Assembly (NCBI RefSeq): GCF_046115515.1
Contig: NZ_CP175953.1
Length of the DNA stretch: 64,000 bases
Source of the DNA: Gracilimonas sp017641085
Lineage (GTDB): Bacteria > Bacteroidota > Rhodothermia > Balneolales > Balneolaceae
Reading direction: 5' to 3' (one strand)
Shown here piece after piece: positions 1-10,700 of the stretch. The first letter of the stretch is position 1; the number at the start of each line of letters is the position of its first letter. The notes beneath the pieces were generated by a model, which was not told the DNA's origin, did no database searches, and saw only the letters and a list, made by a program, of their open reading frames with translations. A program made the translations under genes and the position numbers.

Positions 1-14
1 ATTCACTTTGAAAT

Positions 15-24
15 CGCTCTAACT
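15..24 (+). promoter_or_regulatory. Right half of recurrent CGCTCTAACT motif
   Basis: CGCTCTAACT stands 34 bases upstream of the YegP-like start. It matches the downstream box of the motif seen intact near 7,700, 14,500, 14,780, 36,730 and 38,700. The upstream TGTAAGGAAT box would fall off the left edge of the window, so this instance is only half visible. Confidence 0.4.
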
Positions 25-58
25 GTTGATAACCAATAACAATAAACATGGAGCACTT

Positions 59-397
59 ATGCAAAATCCAAAATTTCAAATATTCAAAAGCTCAGCGAAC
101 CAGCAATACTATTTCCGGCTAAAAGCAAAGAACGGGGAGAATATACTGAGTGGAGAGGGATATACATCCAAGAAGTCGTGTTTGAATGGAATTCAATCTG
201 TAAAGACAAATTCGCCATATGATTCCCGGTATGAAGATCGGAAATCGGTAAATGGGCAATATTATTTCAATTTAAAGGCTTCTAATGGAGAGATCATTGG
301 CACCAGTGAAATGTACACGACTTCTTCGGCCCGGGATAATGGGAAAGCAGCTGTGAAAAGAGATGCCCCTGGTGCCGGTATAGAGGACTTAACCTAA
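59..397 (+). CDS. YegP/DUF1508-family protein with two tandem repeats
   Basis: The protein is 112 aa. It has two copies of the short DUF1508 repeat, seen as FxIFKSSANQQYYFRLKAxNGE near residue 7 and a second QYYFNLKASNGE near residue 67, each followed by a Y-T-S/T-x-x-A/S segment. Members of this family are small soluble proteins whose molecular role is poorly defined. The ATG at 59 is preferred over two upstream possibilities because GGAG lies five bases before it and the YegP domain begins directly after it. The gene is monocistronic and followed by a long hairpin. A half-motif of the recurrent promoter-like element lies just upstream. Confidence 0.8.
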   Translation: MQNPKFQIFKSSANQQYYFRLKAKNGENILSGEGYTSKKSCLNGIQSVKTNSPYDSRYEDRKSVNGQYYFNLKASNGEIIGTSEMYTTSSARDNGKAAVKRDAPGAGIEDLT

Positions 398-521
398 TAT
401 ATAAATAGGTTGATTTTGAACTTGCTATAGCTGTTTGGACATCAACAGTGGGTGCAAATGTTGCACTGTAAATGTGCCACTACACCATTAAAGCTGACCT
501 AAACGCATTGCCAATCGATCG

Positions 522-570
522 GCAGTCGAATAATGTAGCTGCGTGAAAGATTATAGTTTTATTCGACTGC
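522..570 (+). terminator. Long hairpin between the YegP-like gene and the secretion operon
   Basis: GCAGTCGAATAA (522-533) and TTATTCGACTGC (559-570) form a perfect 12-bp stem with a 25-base loop, followed by TATTTTAAC and a T-rich run. It lies 125 bases after the YegP-like stop and 46 bases before the ATPase start. It could be a terminator or a leader structure. The rest of the 398-615 gap shows no gene. Confidence 0.5.
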
Positions 571-615
571 TATTTTAACTTTCTTTAGCCTTATCTGTCA
601 GAAATACATTAAAAT

Positions 616-1782
616 ATGCAGTTAGAATTTCGTGGATCGGTTATAAAGCAGGTCGAACAAATTATTCAAGAGGCGATTGAGGCCGGGGTAAGTGATATTC
701 ATATTGAGCCCTACGAGAAGAAGTACCGGTTACGTTACCGGCTGGATGGGGTGCTCCAGCAGGTGGCGGATTTGCAGTTCAACCAAAAAGAAGCCATGGT
801 TTCTCGGGTGAAGATTATGGCGGATTTGGATATCGCCGAGAAAAGGAGACCTCAGGATGGCCGGATTAAATTTAGGGCCAAAGATGGAAAAGAAGTGGAT
901 CTTCGCGTCTCTATCCTGCCTACTCAGCACGGGGAAAAGATTGTGCTCCGGATCCTGGACAAAAGTCAGCTGCAGCTGAAACTGGAATCGCTGGGATTTG
1001 ACGAGCAGATCCTGGCAAGTTTTCGAAAAGCTATTCACAATCCATATGGGATGGTATTGGTCACCGGGCCCACCGGGAGTGGAAAGACAACCTCGTTGTA
1101 TGCGGCTCTGAATGAGCTTAACACCGATCAGGTGAATATTACCACCATTGAAGATCCCATAGAGTATAACCTGGAAGGCGTTAACCAAACGCAGGTACAC
1201 GAGGAAATCGGGCTAAGTTTTGCCCATGTGCTGCGCTCTATTCTCCGTCAGGACCCGAATGTCATCATGGTCGGTGAAATCCGCGATAAGCTAACAGCAG
1301 AAATTGCTATCCGGTCAGCCCTGACCGGACACATGGTCTTTTCGACGCTACACACTAATGATGCGGCTTCAGCGGTATCCCGTCTGGTAGATATGGGGGT
1401 GGAGCCTTTTCTGCTCGCCTCTTCGATTCGCCTGGTCATGGCACAGCGGCTGGTGCGGAAAATATGTGAAAATTGTATAGAGACTTATGCCCCGGATGCG
1501 CAAATTCTAAGAGATATTGGTTTGGAGGAAGGGCGAAAATACAAACGAGGGGCGGGTTGCGAACAATGCAACCACACAGGTTATCGGGGCCGGACAGCCC
1601 TCATCGAACTATTGGTTTTTGACCCCCAAATTACGGAAAAAGTACTTCAGCACGCCGATGCGGGAGAGATTAAGCAGGTGGCCAAGAAAGGGGGGATGAC
1701 CACCCTGAGAGAGGCGGGCATAGAAAAAGTAAAAAACTTTGTAACAACCGTGGAAGAAATTTATCGTGAAACTGTACTGTAA
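616..1782 (+). CDS. GspE/PilB-family secretion or pilus assembly ATPase
   Basis: This is a cytoplasmic hexameric ATPase that powers pseudopilus or pilus assembly through the inner-membrane platform. Visible features are Walker A GPTGSGKTT at residues 151-159, the Asp box and Walker B region NVIMVGEIRD near 215, the His box STLHTND near 243, and two CxxC pairs (CENC near 284, CEQC near 315) that form the C-terminal zinc site of GspE/PilB. At 388 aa it is short: it has the N2 and catalytic domains but lacks the N-terminal GspE_N domain that normally docks on GspL/PilM, so its coupling to the platform may differ. It is the first gene of a run that continues with secretin and PilM/N/O-like proteins. 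Confidence 0.92.
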   Translation: MQLEFRGSVIKQVEQIIQEAIEAGVSDIHIEPYEKKYRLRYRLDGVLQQVADLQFNQKEAMVSRVKIMADLDIAEKRRPQDGRIKFRAKDGKEVDLRVSILPTQHGEKIVLRILDKSQLQLKLESLGFDEQILASFRKAIHNPYGMVLVTGPTGSGKTTSLYAALNELNTDQVNITTIEDPIEYNLEGVNQTQVHEEIGLSFAHVLRSILRQDPNVIMVGEIRDKLTAEIAIRSALTGHMVFSTLHTNDAASAVSRLVDMGVEPFLLASSIRLVMAQRLVRKICENCIETYAPDAQILRDIGLEEGRKYKRGAGCEQCNHTGYRGRTALIELLVFDPQITEKVLQHADAGEIKQVAKKGGMTTLREAGIEKVKNFVTTVEEIYRETVL

Positions 1783-1844
1783 TAATGCTATAGTAAATCC
1801 AACACAACCATGATTATAGATTTAAGCGCCAACAGCCTGTTCTT

Positions 1845-3881
1845 ATGAAAAACATTGTATTACTCGTTAGCATAGTATGGCTCGGTTTAGGGGGAATAGG
1901 GTTGGCTTTTGGTCAGGTGCAACCTGACACGCTGCAAGAAGGTGCTGCGGCCCCTGATACGGCAGACACCTTTATTACCTATCTGAAATCCATTACCGAT
2001 ACCTCCATGGTATCGCTGGACTTTGATAATCTGCCGGAAGGCGCTTTTGAAAATACCGAGAACCTGAACGTACGCGGGGCCGATGTCAAAGATGTACTGC
2101 GGGGAATGGGCCGGCAGTTTGACCTGAACATTTTAGTGGACAACAGCATCAACCGCCCGGTAACTCTTCGTCTGGCCAATCTTAGTGTTATTGAAGCCCT
2201 GATTCAGATCTGCCAGGAGTATAATCTAACCCTCCGTCAAACCGGGCAAATATTCCGGGTGCGAGCCTATTCGCCTGCCAAACCGGAACCGGTGGTCCGG
2301 GAATCAGTGGTTGAGTTCCGGGATGGGAACCTGAATCTGGACCTGCATGACATTGCCCTGCAGGAATTTGCCCGCCGCTTGTCATCGGAGACCGGGGAGA
2401 ATATTATGGTCCGCAATGCTGTAAGAGGATCTATCTCAGGTTACCTGCAGAATATAGAGTTTCAGGTCGGGCTTAATACGATTCTGGCAAACAACGGGTT
2501 TTCCCTGCGCGAAAAAGATGGGGTCTATATCATAGACCGGATGGGATTTACCGGTTCGGGAGAAGAAGGGGGAAATCAGGACTTCTGGGTGACCGTGGAT
2601 GAGGGGCAGGTAAGCATGGATGTAGTGGAGGCCAATGTCACCGATATTATCCGGGAGATTGGGTATCAGTCAGAGGCCAGTATGATTACCTACGGGTTGC
2701 CATCCAATACCATCACCGCTAAGATTAATAACTTGTCCATTGATGAGGCTCTGAATTATATCTTCCGGGGAACTTCGTTTACCTACCGCAAAGAAGACGA
2801 AATTTATATCATTGGGGATAAGGCGACCAGCGGGATAGCCTCAACCAAGCTGCTCCGGCTGGAGCATATTCGCTCGGACGTGGTGATCGAACTGATCCCC
2901 CAAAGTATCATGCAAAATGCGACCGTGCAGGTGATCAAAGAGCAAAACGGGCTGATGGTGATCGGGACCAATGACATTATTTTAGAGCTGGAAAATTTCA
3001 TCGATGAGATTGATTTTCCCACTCCGCAGATTATGATTGAAGCCTTAGTGGTGGATGTGAATACCTCCGACATGTATGAGCTGGGAGCCTCCCTTTCGTT
3101 GGGCGGGGCCCCAGACAGCAGTTACTTTAATCCTTTTAGCGCCGTGTTTGGTCAGCCCGGTGAGAATGGCCGCCAGTCAGGAGGACTGGTAATGCAGGGT
3201 GATGGAGAAGACGCCAATAGCGTATTGGCTCCGGGGGGAGGAAACCTGTTTGGGATTGCCAATCTGGGACGACTGCCTAATGACTTTTATTTTCGGATTC
3301 AAGCCCTCAGCCAGGAAGGGGTGGTTAACATAAAATCCCGCCCGCAGATATCGACCCTCAACGGGCACACAGCAAGCATTGAGATCGGGACGACCCAGTA
3401 CTTTCTGCTCACTTCAACCACGCCTCTGCAATCTCCTAATAATGTGGTAACCCAGGAGTCGGAGCGGTTTGAGCAGATCGAGGCCAATGTGTTGCTGGAA
3501 ATCACCCCCTGGGTGAGTGCCTCGGGAGAAGTGACGGCCGAGATTCATCCCGAATTCAATACACCGGTGGGGAATCTAAGCGCCGACGTTCCGCCGACCA
3601 TCAATAGCCGGGTGCTGGATTCGACGGTTCGCCTGAAAGACGGGGAAACAATTATCTTAGGGGGTCTTATCCAGGAGTCGGAAGTCGAAAACCTGAACAA
3701 AGTGCCCATTTTAGGAGATATTCCGCTGCTTGGGCGGCTGTTTCGGAATAAGTATACCAGCCTGGATAAGTCAGAATTGGTCATCTTTATTACCCCTCAC
3801 GTGTTTTACGGAGACGGGGATGACAACCGGCGATGGAACCAGCTGCGAGATGAGTTGGATTTAAGTATCGATGACAACTAA
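1845..3881 (+). CDS. Secretin (GspD/PilQ-like outer-membrane channel)
   Basis: This is the outer-membrane channel of a type II secretion or type IV pilus machine. The 678-aa protein starts with a signal peptide (hydrophobic stretch 4-22, likely cleavage after AFG at 24). It has an STN-type N0 domain around residues 68-140 with N-domain repeats behind it, then the C-terminal beta-barrel secretin domain. The classic secretin signature is clear near residues 600-630: TVRLKDGETIILGGLI, then VPILGDIPLLGRLF. The last approximately 25 residues are charged and could be a pilotin-binding tail. It lies 62 bases after the ATPase and 12 bases before the PilM-like gene, so it is probably cotranscribed. 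Confidence 0.93.
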   Translation: MKNIVLLVSIVWLGLGGIGLAFGQVQPDTLQEGAAAPDTADTFITYLKSITDTSMVSLDFDNLPEGAFENTENLNVRGADVKDVLRGMGRQFDLNILVDNSINRPVTLRLANLSVIEALIQICQEYNLTLRQTGQIFRVRAYSPAKPEPVVRESVVEFRDGNLNLDLHDIALQEFARRLSSETGENIMVRNAVRGSISGYLQNIEFQVGLNTILANNGFSLREKDGVYIIDRMGFTGSGEEGGNQDFWVTVDEGQVSMDVVEANVTDIIREIGYQSEASMITYGLPSNTITAKINNLSIDEALNYIFRGTSFTYRKEDEIYIIGDKATSGIASTKLLRLEHIRSDVVIELIPQSIMQNATVQVIKEQNGLMVIGTNDIILELENFIDEIDFPTPQIMIEALVVDVNTSDMYELGASLSLGGAPDSSYFNPFSAVFGQPGENGRQSGGLVMQGDGEDANSVLAPGGGNLFGIANLGRLPNDFYFRIQALSQEGVVNIKSRPQISTLNGHTASIEIGTTQYFLLTSTTPLQSPNNVVTQESERFEQIEANVLLEITPWVSASGEVTAEIHPEFNTPVGNLSADVPPTINSRVLDSTVRLKDGETIILGGLIQESEVENLNKVPILGDIPLLGRLFRNKYTSLDKSELVIFITPHVFYGDGDDNRRWNQLRDELDLSIDDN

Positions 3882-3893
3882 CCGGTAGAAGGC

Positions 3894-5321
3894 ATGAAGC
3901 TCCCTTTCCTGGAACATACCGTGGTGGCCCTGGACGTGCGGGAGGACTGCATTCGGTGGGTGGAGCTTAACCGCCTGGGGAATCGTCTGTCATATGGGGG
4001 GCATGGGCAGGTAAATATTGGTGGTTTGACAGGGCTTCAGGAAGCGATTCCCCAGATCAAAGATCTGGTTACAGCCGAGGCCTACCAGGTCTGTTGCAGT
4101 ATTGATGATATCCTGGTGGATTTGGATATAGAAGAGATGCCCTATTTTGAGGAGCCGGAAGAAGTCCAGGAGTGGGTGAGGGGGCGAACCCAGGAATATG
4201 CATCGCAGCATGAGCAGCCGGTTACTTTGGCCTCGCATGTGGTTGAAGTGGGGGAAGATCACCGGCGGTGCCTGTTTCAGCTGATCAGCCAGGATAAGCT
4301 GGATGAGTATATAAAAGTTTTGGAAGAGCAGGAGATGCACCCGGTGCTGGTGACAACCGGCGTGACCGAGGCTGGGTATGCAATGATTTACCAGGAGGAA
4401 TTTGTAGGGTGGCAGGCCGCTACCCTGGCTGGCAATAAAAATGCGAGATTATGCACCTATGATGGGGGGCTAATCTATAATGCCTTTGAGGTGAGCCAAC
4501 CCGGTGAACTCGGAAAGATGGAAGAAGCCGACTCCTATCTTCGCACTGAAGAGGTGTCTCTGGAGCTTCCCCAGCATAGTATCCCGCTTTATACTAAGGT
4601 GGACGCCGGAACCGAACTAACCGCCCGGATGGAGCGCCCGGTCGAACCCATTACTCCCCTGAAATCAAAACTGGGCAGCCGGGAGTTAACCCCCGAGTAC
4701 GCCCTGGCTTGCGGGATAGCCATCAAAGCTTTTTTCCCCACCCTGGATGGGATTAATTTTGCGCCCGACACAACCCAGGAAAAAGGGAAGCAGTGGGAGC
4801 AGAAAAAAGAAACCGTACGAACCGGGGTGCTGCTGTTTCCTCCGGTGTTTGTCATTCTACTGCTACTGTTTGCTATTGAAGGGTACCTGGATGTAAACCT
4901 GACCGAGTCGGGGCAGGTGCTGGATCAGCTATCGGATAAAATCGAGCTGGTTAATGAAAAAACCGAGGCGGTGAATGCCGCTACGGCCTCTTACAGGCAA
5001 GTCCGGCAGCTGGTGGAGAAGCGGCGGAATGCCGCGCAGGTGTTTGAGCTGGTCAGCTCTGAAATCCCATCCAGCGTCTGGCTGGAAAATATGACCATCC
5101 GGCACAGTAGCGGCAATAGTTATTCGCTAACCTTAAGCGGAGTAGCTACCCAGGAGCCCTTGGTTGCGGATTTCATGGGAGCCTTGGAACAGCGACAAGA
5201 GATTGCTATTGTGGAGCTGCAATCCAGCCGGAAGGCCCAGCTGGAAGAAGTGCTGGGGGAGAGTGCTACAGGTAGGCAAGCCGTCAATCAGTTTCAGTTG
5301 CGGGTGGAGGTGAGCTACTGA
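3894..5321 (+). CDS. PilM-PilN fusion (GspL-like inner-membrane platform protein)
   Basis: The 475-aa protein begins with an actin-like PilM/GspL cytoplasmic domain (VVALDVREDCIRWVEL near residue 10, continuing to about 300). One transmembrane helix follows near 310-332 (LLFPPVFVILLLLF). Then come a coiled coil and a ferredoxin-like periplasmic domain resembling PilN, with the typical WLENMTI segment near residue 400. PilM and PilN are separate in most type IV pilus systems and fused as GspL in type II systems, so this gene supports a type II-like platform. It overlaps the next gene by one base (TGATG). Confidence 0.82.
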   Translation: MKLPFLEHTVVALDVREDCIRWVELNRLGNRLSYGGHGQVNIGGLTGLQEAIPQIKDLVTAEAYQVCCSIDDILVDLDIEEMPYFEEPEEVQEWVRGRTQEYASQHEQPVTLASHVVEVGEDHRRCLFQLISQDKLDEYIKVLEEQEMHPVLVTTGVTEAGYAMIYQEEFVGWQAATLAGNKNARLCTYDGGLIYNAFEVSQPGELGKMEEADSYLRTEEVSLELPQHSIPLYTKVDAGTELTARMERPVEPITPLKSKLGSRELTPEYALACGIAIKAFFPTLDGINFAPDTTQEKGKQWEQKKETVRTGVLLFPPVFVILLLLFAIEGYLDVNLTESGQVLDQLSDKIELVNEKTEAVNAATASYRQVRQLVEKRRNAAQVFELVSSEIPSSVWLENMTIRHSSGNSYSLTLSGVATQEPLVADFMGALEQRQEIAIVELQSSRKAQLEEVLGESATGRQAVNQFQLRVEVSY

Positions 5322-5863
5322 TGGCCAGGCAAATTACATACAAGTGGAGGTGGCTGGCAGGGGGACTGGTGAGTGTATTTTTGGTTCTTTTTGTATTTGT
5401 GGTACTCCCTTACGCCTCGGTAGTCTACGAAAAGGCGGTGCTGTTGGGCGCTCAGCAGGAGCAAATCAGTTTTATGAGTAACTGGCAGCAGCGGCTGGTC
5501 CGATTGGAGGATCGGCAGCAAAGCCTGAATGAAGGCATGAAGGCCATGGTGATCAACCTGGCCGAGCAAGAAGAGTTTTCGAAAGTCGTTGAAACCTTCT
5601 TTTCGCATTCCCAGCAGAGCGGAGTCACTATTGTCCAAATACAGCCGGTAACAGAAGACCAAAACCCGCCCTATATGACCCGCCAGTTGCGCCTGGAACT
5701 GCAGGGCAGCTATCATGGATTTGCCCGGTTCATCAACAAGCTTGAGCAGGGAAATTATCTGGTTACCACCGAGTCTGTATCTTTAAGGGCAGGGACGGGA
5801 CCAGGTGAGCAACTTAGCGGCGAGTTGGAACTGCAGGTAACGCTGCTGGGAGGAACCCCATGA
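5321..5863 (+). CDS. PilO/GspM-like platform protein
   Basis: This 180-aa single-pass protein has a transmembrane helix at about residues 12-34, a coiled coil (about 40-75), and a ferredoxin-like periplasmic domain typical of PilO/GspM, which pairs with the PilN-like domain encoded just upstream. The start overlaps the upstream stop (TGATG) and the end overlaps the downstream start (ATGA), pointing to translational coupling. Confidence 0.8.
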   Translation: MARQITYKWRWLAGGLVSVFLVLFVFVVLPYASVVYEKAVLLGAQQEQISFMSNWQQRLVRLEDRQQSLNEGMKAMVINLAEQEEFSKVVETFFSHSQQSGVTIVQIQPVTEDQNPPYMTRQLRLELQGSYHGFARFINKLEQGNYLVTTESVSLRAGTGPGEQLSGELELQVTLLGGTP

Positions 5864-6324
5864 AAGCTTTTTTTGAAACCACTCTTGGGAAAGTGATATT
5901 GGCGGCCGTTGTGATTGGCATCTGGGGGGTGAATGTGGTGAATTTTTCTGAGATGGCGGGCTCCGATGAACCAGAGCAGGCCCGGATCTATGCTGATGTG
6001 ATGGACGAGCAGCTGGCTCTGCCCGACTTTATCCCTTACCGGTACCAACCTGGCGGGCGAAATCCGTTTCAACTGCCTGGGAATATGGTCGAACCACAAG
6101 CTAGACCATCACCACAGGCTGAGCAGGAAGAATATGCTCCACCTTCTGTCGTGCTCAGTGGAGTTATGGAAGGAATGGCTATTATACGGGATCAAGCCGG
6201 GCAAACCTTTTTTGTAGAAGAAAACGATAGCTTTAACAATATTACCGTAAAAGCCATCTTCTCCGACTCGGTGCACCTGGAGCACCAGGGGAGAACCTTT
6301 ACGGTGAACTTAAATGAGATGTGA
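5860..6324 (+). CDS. GspC/PilP-like periplasmic linker
   Basis: This 154-aa protein has an N-terminal membrane anchor (about 10-30), a Pro-rich linker (about 65-105 including NPFQLPG), and a C-terminal small beta domain (SGVMEGMAIIRD to the end) that resembles the homology region of GspC/PilP. That region connects the inner-membrane platform to the secretin. The identification rests on size, topology and position between PilO-like and GspG genes; sequence similarity is weak. Confidence 0.6.
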   Translation: MKAFFETTLGKVILAAVVIGIWGVNVVNFSEMAGSDEPEQARIYADVMDEQLALPDFIPYRYQPGGRNPFQLPGNMVEPQARPSPQAEQEEYAPPSVVLSGVMEGMAIIRDQAGQTFFVEENDSFNNITVKAIFSDSVHLEHQGRTFTVNLNEM

Positions 6325-6325
6325 T

Positions 6326-6754
6326 ATGAAGTGGGTAAAAAACGAATTTGAAAAGTTAAGAAGGAGTGAAGAAGGATTTTCTCTGACCGAACTGCTTATT
6401 GTGCTGGCCATAATCGGGATTCTGGTGATGATTGCCGTGCCGCTGTATCAAAACGTAACCACACGGGCGAAAACCACGGAAGCCAAAACGCAGCTGAGCT
6501 TCCTGCATACCCTGCAGAAGACGTACCGCCTGGAGCATGATACCTACTCCGATGATTTTGCTTCCCTGGGCTTTGAGCAAGAGTCGTTGATAACCGAAGG
6601 AGGACGCGCACGCTACGAAATTGAAATCACCGAGGCCGGTCCCAACAGGTATACCGCTACCGCCACATCCATCATCGACTTTGATAACGACGGGCAGCTC
6701 AACCAGTGGCAAGTTACCGAGGATGGGAATATTGAGCAGACCGTTCCGGATTAG
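6326..6754 (+). CDS. Major pseudopilin, GspG-like
   Basis: This is the fibre-forming subunit of the secretion pseudopilus. A short basic leader ends in RSEEG, followed by mature FSLTELLIVLAIIGILVMIAVPLY with the invariant Glu at mature position 5, a textbook class III prepilin signal. The C-terminal part holds DFDNDGQLNQW, where GspG proteins bind calcium. The ATG at 6326 is chosen over 6314 because it avoids an 11-base overlap and gives a normal leader length; either is possible. The downstream prepilin peptidase should process it. Confidence 0.88.
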   Translation: MKWVKNEFEKLRRSEEGFSLTELLIVLAIIGILVMIAVPLYQNVTTRAKTTEAKTQLSFLHTLQKTYRLEHDTYSDDFASLGFEQESLITEGGRARYEIEITEAGPNRYTATATSIIDFDNDGQLNQWQVTEDGNIEQTVPD

Positions 6755-7416
6755 TGGGTTCGTTTAGTTTACTTATTCTTTGTTGTAGCCTTCTGTTACA
6801 CCTGGGATTTGGATGGATATTCGCCCTTAAGCCGGAGCTGCTTTCTCCAAACCTACCAGAAAGTACTCATCAAAAGCCGCACTGGATCATACCAATCATA
6901 GTTCTACTTGGAGGAAGTCTTACCTGGCTGTTGCTGAGCTTCTCTATTAGCAAGTCTTCCTATTTTTTGACTGATCTCATGCTGCTTCACATCCTGTATT
7001 GGGTAAGTGTAACCGATGTGGACGGCCGCATTATACCCAACCGGATTCTTTTGCTTGGTTTGATCGGGTGGTTATTAATTCTGGTTGTAGAGCATGCCAT
7101 TTTTAGTTGGTGGAATCTTGGTGTATCTGGGATGGTGGGTATAACCTTTTTGGCCATCAATATGATATCAAGCTACATCTCAGGCAGACAAGGGTTTGGA
7201 GTTGGTGATATTAAATTACTGGTGCTGCTCAGTCTTTTCTTAGGTACAAATGTGTTTACAGTTGTACTACTTGCCGTCCTAACCGGTGGAATCTGTAGTC
7301 TTACCCTGTTGGTATTGGGTAAAATAACCCGAAAAAGCCGACTTCCTTTTGCTCCGTTTATATTTTTGGGAGTACACGTTTCAAAAGTATTACAGATCAT
7401 TGGAATCTCTTTCTAA
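6754..7416 (+). CDS. Prepilin peptidase (A24 family, peptidase domain only)
   Basis: This integral membrane aspartic protease cleaves the leaders of the pseudopilins in this locus. The 220-aa protein has six or more hydrophobic segments. The two catalytic Asp motifs are present: VTDVDGRIIPN near residue 87 and GFGVGDIKL near 148. The N-terminal cysteine-rich methyltransferase domain of PilD/GspO is absent, as in TadV/CpaA-type enzymes. The start is GTG, overlapping the GspG stop by one base. It ends the first half of the secretion operon. Confidence 0.85.
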   Translation: MGSFSLLILCCSLLLHLGFGWIFALKPELLSPNLPESTHQKPHWIIPIIVLLGGSLTWLLLSFSISKSSYFLTDLMLLHILYWVSVTDVDGRIIPNRILLLGLIGWLLILVVEHAIFSWWNLGVSGMVGITFLAINMISSYISGRQGFGVGDIKLLVLLSLFLGTNVFTVVLLAVLTGGICSLTLLVLGKITRKSRLPFAPFIFLGVHVSKVLQIIGISF

Positions 7417-7691
7417 AAGCATTAACCATTACTCAATGTAATGAGTTACTTAAATCTTCTATTGAAACTAGATTAGCGCCCCAAGATCTAAATAACAATT
7501 ACCTACTCTCAAAGTGTGATTCATGGTATTTATAAAAGCTTAATAATGATTATTTTATACGTAAATAAATAAAAAGTAAATAAAAAACGTGTGATGTGTT
7601 ATTGTGATAACCTGTTTAATTGCATGAATTCATGAAAAAAACGTCCTCTATTCATGTCTTATGAGTGATTCTTAAAAAAAATAAGTTTTTT

Positions 7692-7725
7692 TGTAATGAA
7701 TTATCCTGAATCCGCTCTTACTAAG
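7692..7725 (+). promoter_or_regulatory. Recurrent promoter-like motif upstream of RHS1
   Basis: TGTAATGAAT (7692-7701), 11 bases, then CGCTCTTACTAAG (7713-7725), preceded by a T run. It is one of five complete instances of the same bipartite element in the window, all with an 11-base gap. It lies about 65 bases upstream of the RHS1 start, a plausible promoter distance. The remainder of the 7417-7792 gap is AT-rich and shows no gene. Confidence 0.6.
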
Positions 7726-7792
7726 TAGTAACAAATATATATGTTACTTAAGAAAGAGCTATTAATATAAAACATGGTACTTAAGGGTGAAT

Positions 7793-10700
7793 ATGGAAAC
7801 AGTAAAAAGATTCGGGTTACTCATACTTTTCTTATTTGTTGCACAAAACTTACAAGCACAATTCAATGATCATTCGGTTACTTCATCATATAACATTGGA
7901 CTCTCTTCTCCAACAGCCTCTTCAATAAGCAAGTTTGGTGATTCACCTGTAAGTTATGCAACCGGTACCCCCTCCATTGAAATACCTCTGTATAATGCAC
8001 AAAGCAGGGATCTCAACATACCTATTAGTCTAAGCTATCATGCATCGGGAATCAGAGTTTCTGATGTACCGAGCTGGGTAGGATTGGGCTGGGCTCTCAA
8101 TGCCGGGGGAGTCATAACACGAACCATGCGCGGCTTACCCGATGAAGCTACACACGGATTTGAAAATAAAGGGTGGATGGCAGCACATTATTCTAGTGCA
8201 TCAGGGGATACAATCAGAGACGGAGCCCAGTGGGTTTTAAAGCAAGATTTTTTGCGCAATGTTTCTTTGGGGCAATGGGATGCTGAGCCTGATGAGTATA
8301 ATATTAGCTTGCCGGGTTTGAGTGCAAAGTTTATAGTAGACCATAATGGAGAGGTCAAATTACTTCCTCATAAAAATATTAATGTAGAGCAAGTTGGTTC
8401 GAATTGGAAGGTAACAGCTGAAGATGGAACGATATATTATTTCGAAGAAAAAGAGACCACGTTCACCGAGACGGTAGATAAATCCGGTTTCGCTTTTGGG
8501 GGGATCTTGCCTCAGACCTATGTATCAAGCTGGTATTTGTCAAAAATAGAACCACCATTTGTTAATGATCAGATCACTTTAACGTATGATGCAAGTCAAC
8601 CTTCTACCGAGCGAACGTTTTCCATATCTCATACCCGAACCAATAATTTGATAGAAGGGAGTTGCAGCGCCAATGAAAATAATGTGATTATTCAGAACAG
8701 AAATATAACCTACAATAAATACCTTGAAGAAATACAGACCCCTACTGTAAAGATAGAATTTATTACGGATGACGATGGAGCTATTACTATGAAGACTCGT
8801 TTGCGGGAAATATGGGTTACCTCCGTTTCATCTTCGGATACGCTGAGAAAATTTAAATTGGATTATAATAATACCGGTTCTCCAAATCGGCATTATTTAA
8901 TATCTGTTCAAGAGTTAGGGCCTAACGGAGCTGAGAAGCCGCCGTATGAAATGGACTATTTTTCCACATATTCTTTGCCCAGTTATAGTTCTGCTGCGAT
9001 AGACCATTGGGGGTACTATAATGGGGAAAATAGTAATACGTCGTTAATACCGGCGGTAAGTAGTACCCAATTTGGAAGTTTATCGGGGGCCGACAGAGAT
9101 CCTAGCTTTTCACATGCCCGAACAGGAACGTTAAAGAAATTAAGTTATCCTACCGGTGGACATGCCGAGTACACGTACGAGGCAAATCAATATTATGACT
9201 ACACCACCAGCTCAAATGAAACTGGGGGAGGGTTGCGGATCAAAACCATAAAAATACATGATGGAATCGACCAGGCAAATGATATTGTTAAAACCTATAC
9301 TTACAATCACCCCACAATTTCAGGAAGAAGTAGCGGATACCTCGCAGGAGGACCGCTAGAATTGTATGAGTATTTCCCCTCCGGATCGGGAAATCCGTGT
9401 CCGTATGTGGTAAGAAAATCTACAGCGGCAGGAGTAATCGGAGGAACCCCGGTAGCTTATGACTGGGTTCGAGAATACATAGGTACAGTTTCCACTAATG
9501 AGGGTTACAGCCAGATTAAAGCTCAGCACTCGGAACACAATGGGAGAGATGCAGGTACCTGGAAACGAAGCAAAATATTGGAAAGGCAAGAATACGATTC
9601 GGGGGCTAATAAAGTATTTGAGACGATCAATACCTATAACTACACAGCTCATCTCATTGGTTCAACAGACGGGTTGGAATCAAAAGTAGACTGGGTAGGG
9701 ACAAGTGATACAACGTATACGGCTACGGTATTTAGTTATGATTCCTATGAGTCAAGATTAGTTGAGACGGAAAACCGAACGTATGACTCAAATGGAAGCA
9801 ATTACTATTCTACCCATGAAGAATATAATTATGATTCTTTTGATGCTGGAGCTAATATGTCCCCTCTTAGAAGTATAAAAAGAATTAATTCGAATGACGA
9901 TGAACGGATTACGGAATACCGATATGCATTTGAAGAGAATACAGGTATGGAATCTGCTAATATGCTTTCACAGATTTATTCAGTGACTGTGAAAAACGCA
10001 AGCGGGGTTAAAAGTAAAAGTTGGAAGGTTTGGGATAACAATATACCCGGAGCAGTTGGTGATTGGCTGCCAAAAGAATTCTGGAAGTGGAAAGGAGGCA
10101 GCGTTACTCAAGATCCGGGAACTTCAAATGCTATAAAAATATCAACCGTAATAAAGTATGATAATCATGGAAATCCGCTGGAGATCCAGGATGCGAACAC
10201 AAACTTAACGAAGTACTACTATGGGTCTAATAGTAATCCTTTTAGCAGTAGTTTAATAAATGGTGCAAGTGGTTTTTATTTGACTGGAATCCAAAAAGTG
10301 CAGGGATCTGTGAATACTCCCTCATCAGGAGATGATTTATACATTGAGGCAGAGTATAATGCTCAGGGCCTGGTTTCAAAGATTATTGATGAGAATGATG
10401 ATGAGCAGACATTTGTCTATGATGATTTTGGCAGATTAGAGGAAATCTATAATGCCAATAATGAGATTGTAACATCTTACGGTTACCATTATTCATCATC
10501 TGATTCAAATAGAGTAGAAACCTGGACTCATTACGATCCAAATAACTCCTCGAATGTGACCAAATCAATTTCTTATCTGGATGGATTAGGCCGTCAGATA
10601 CAAACCCAGACCAGGGGCGGAGGTGAAACGATTGTATCAGCGTCCACATACAACAAAAGGGGCTTACTAGAAGTAGTCTCGCGACCATTTCAGGTGAGTA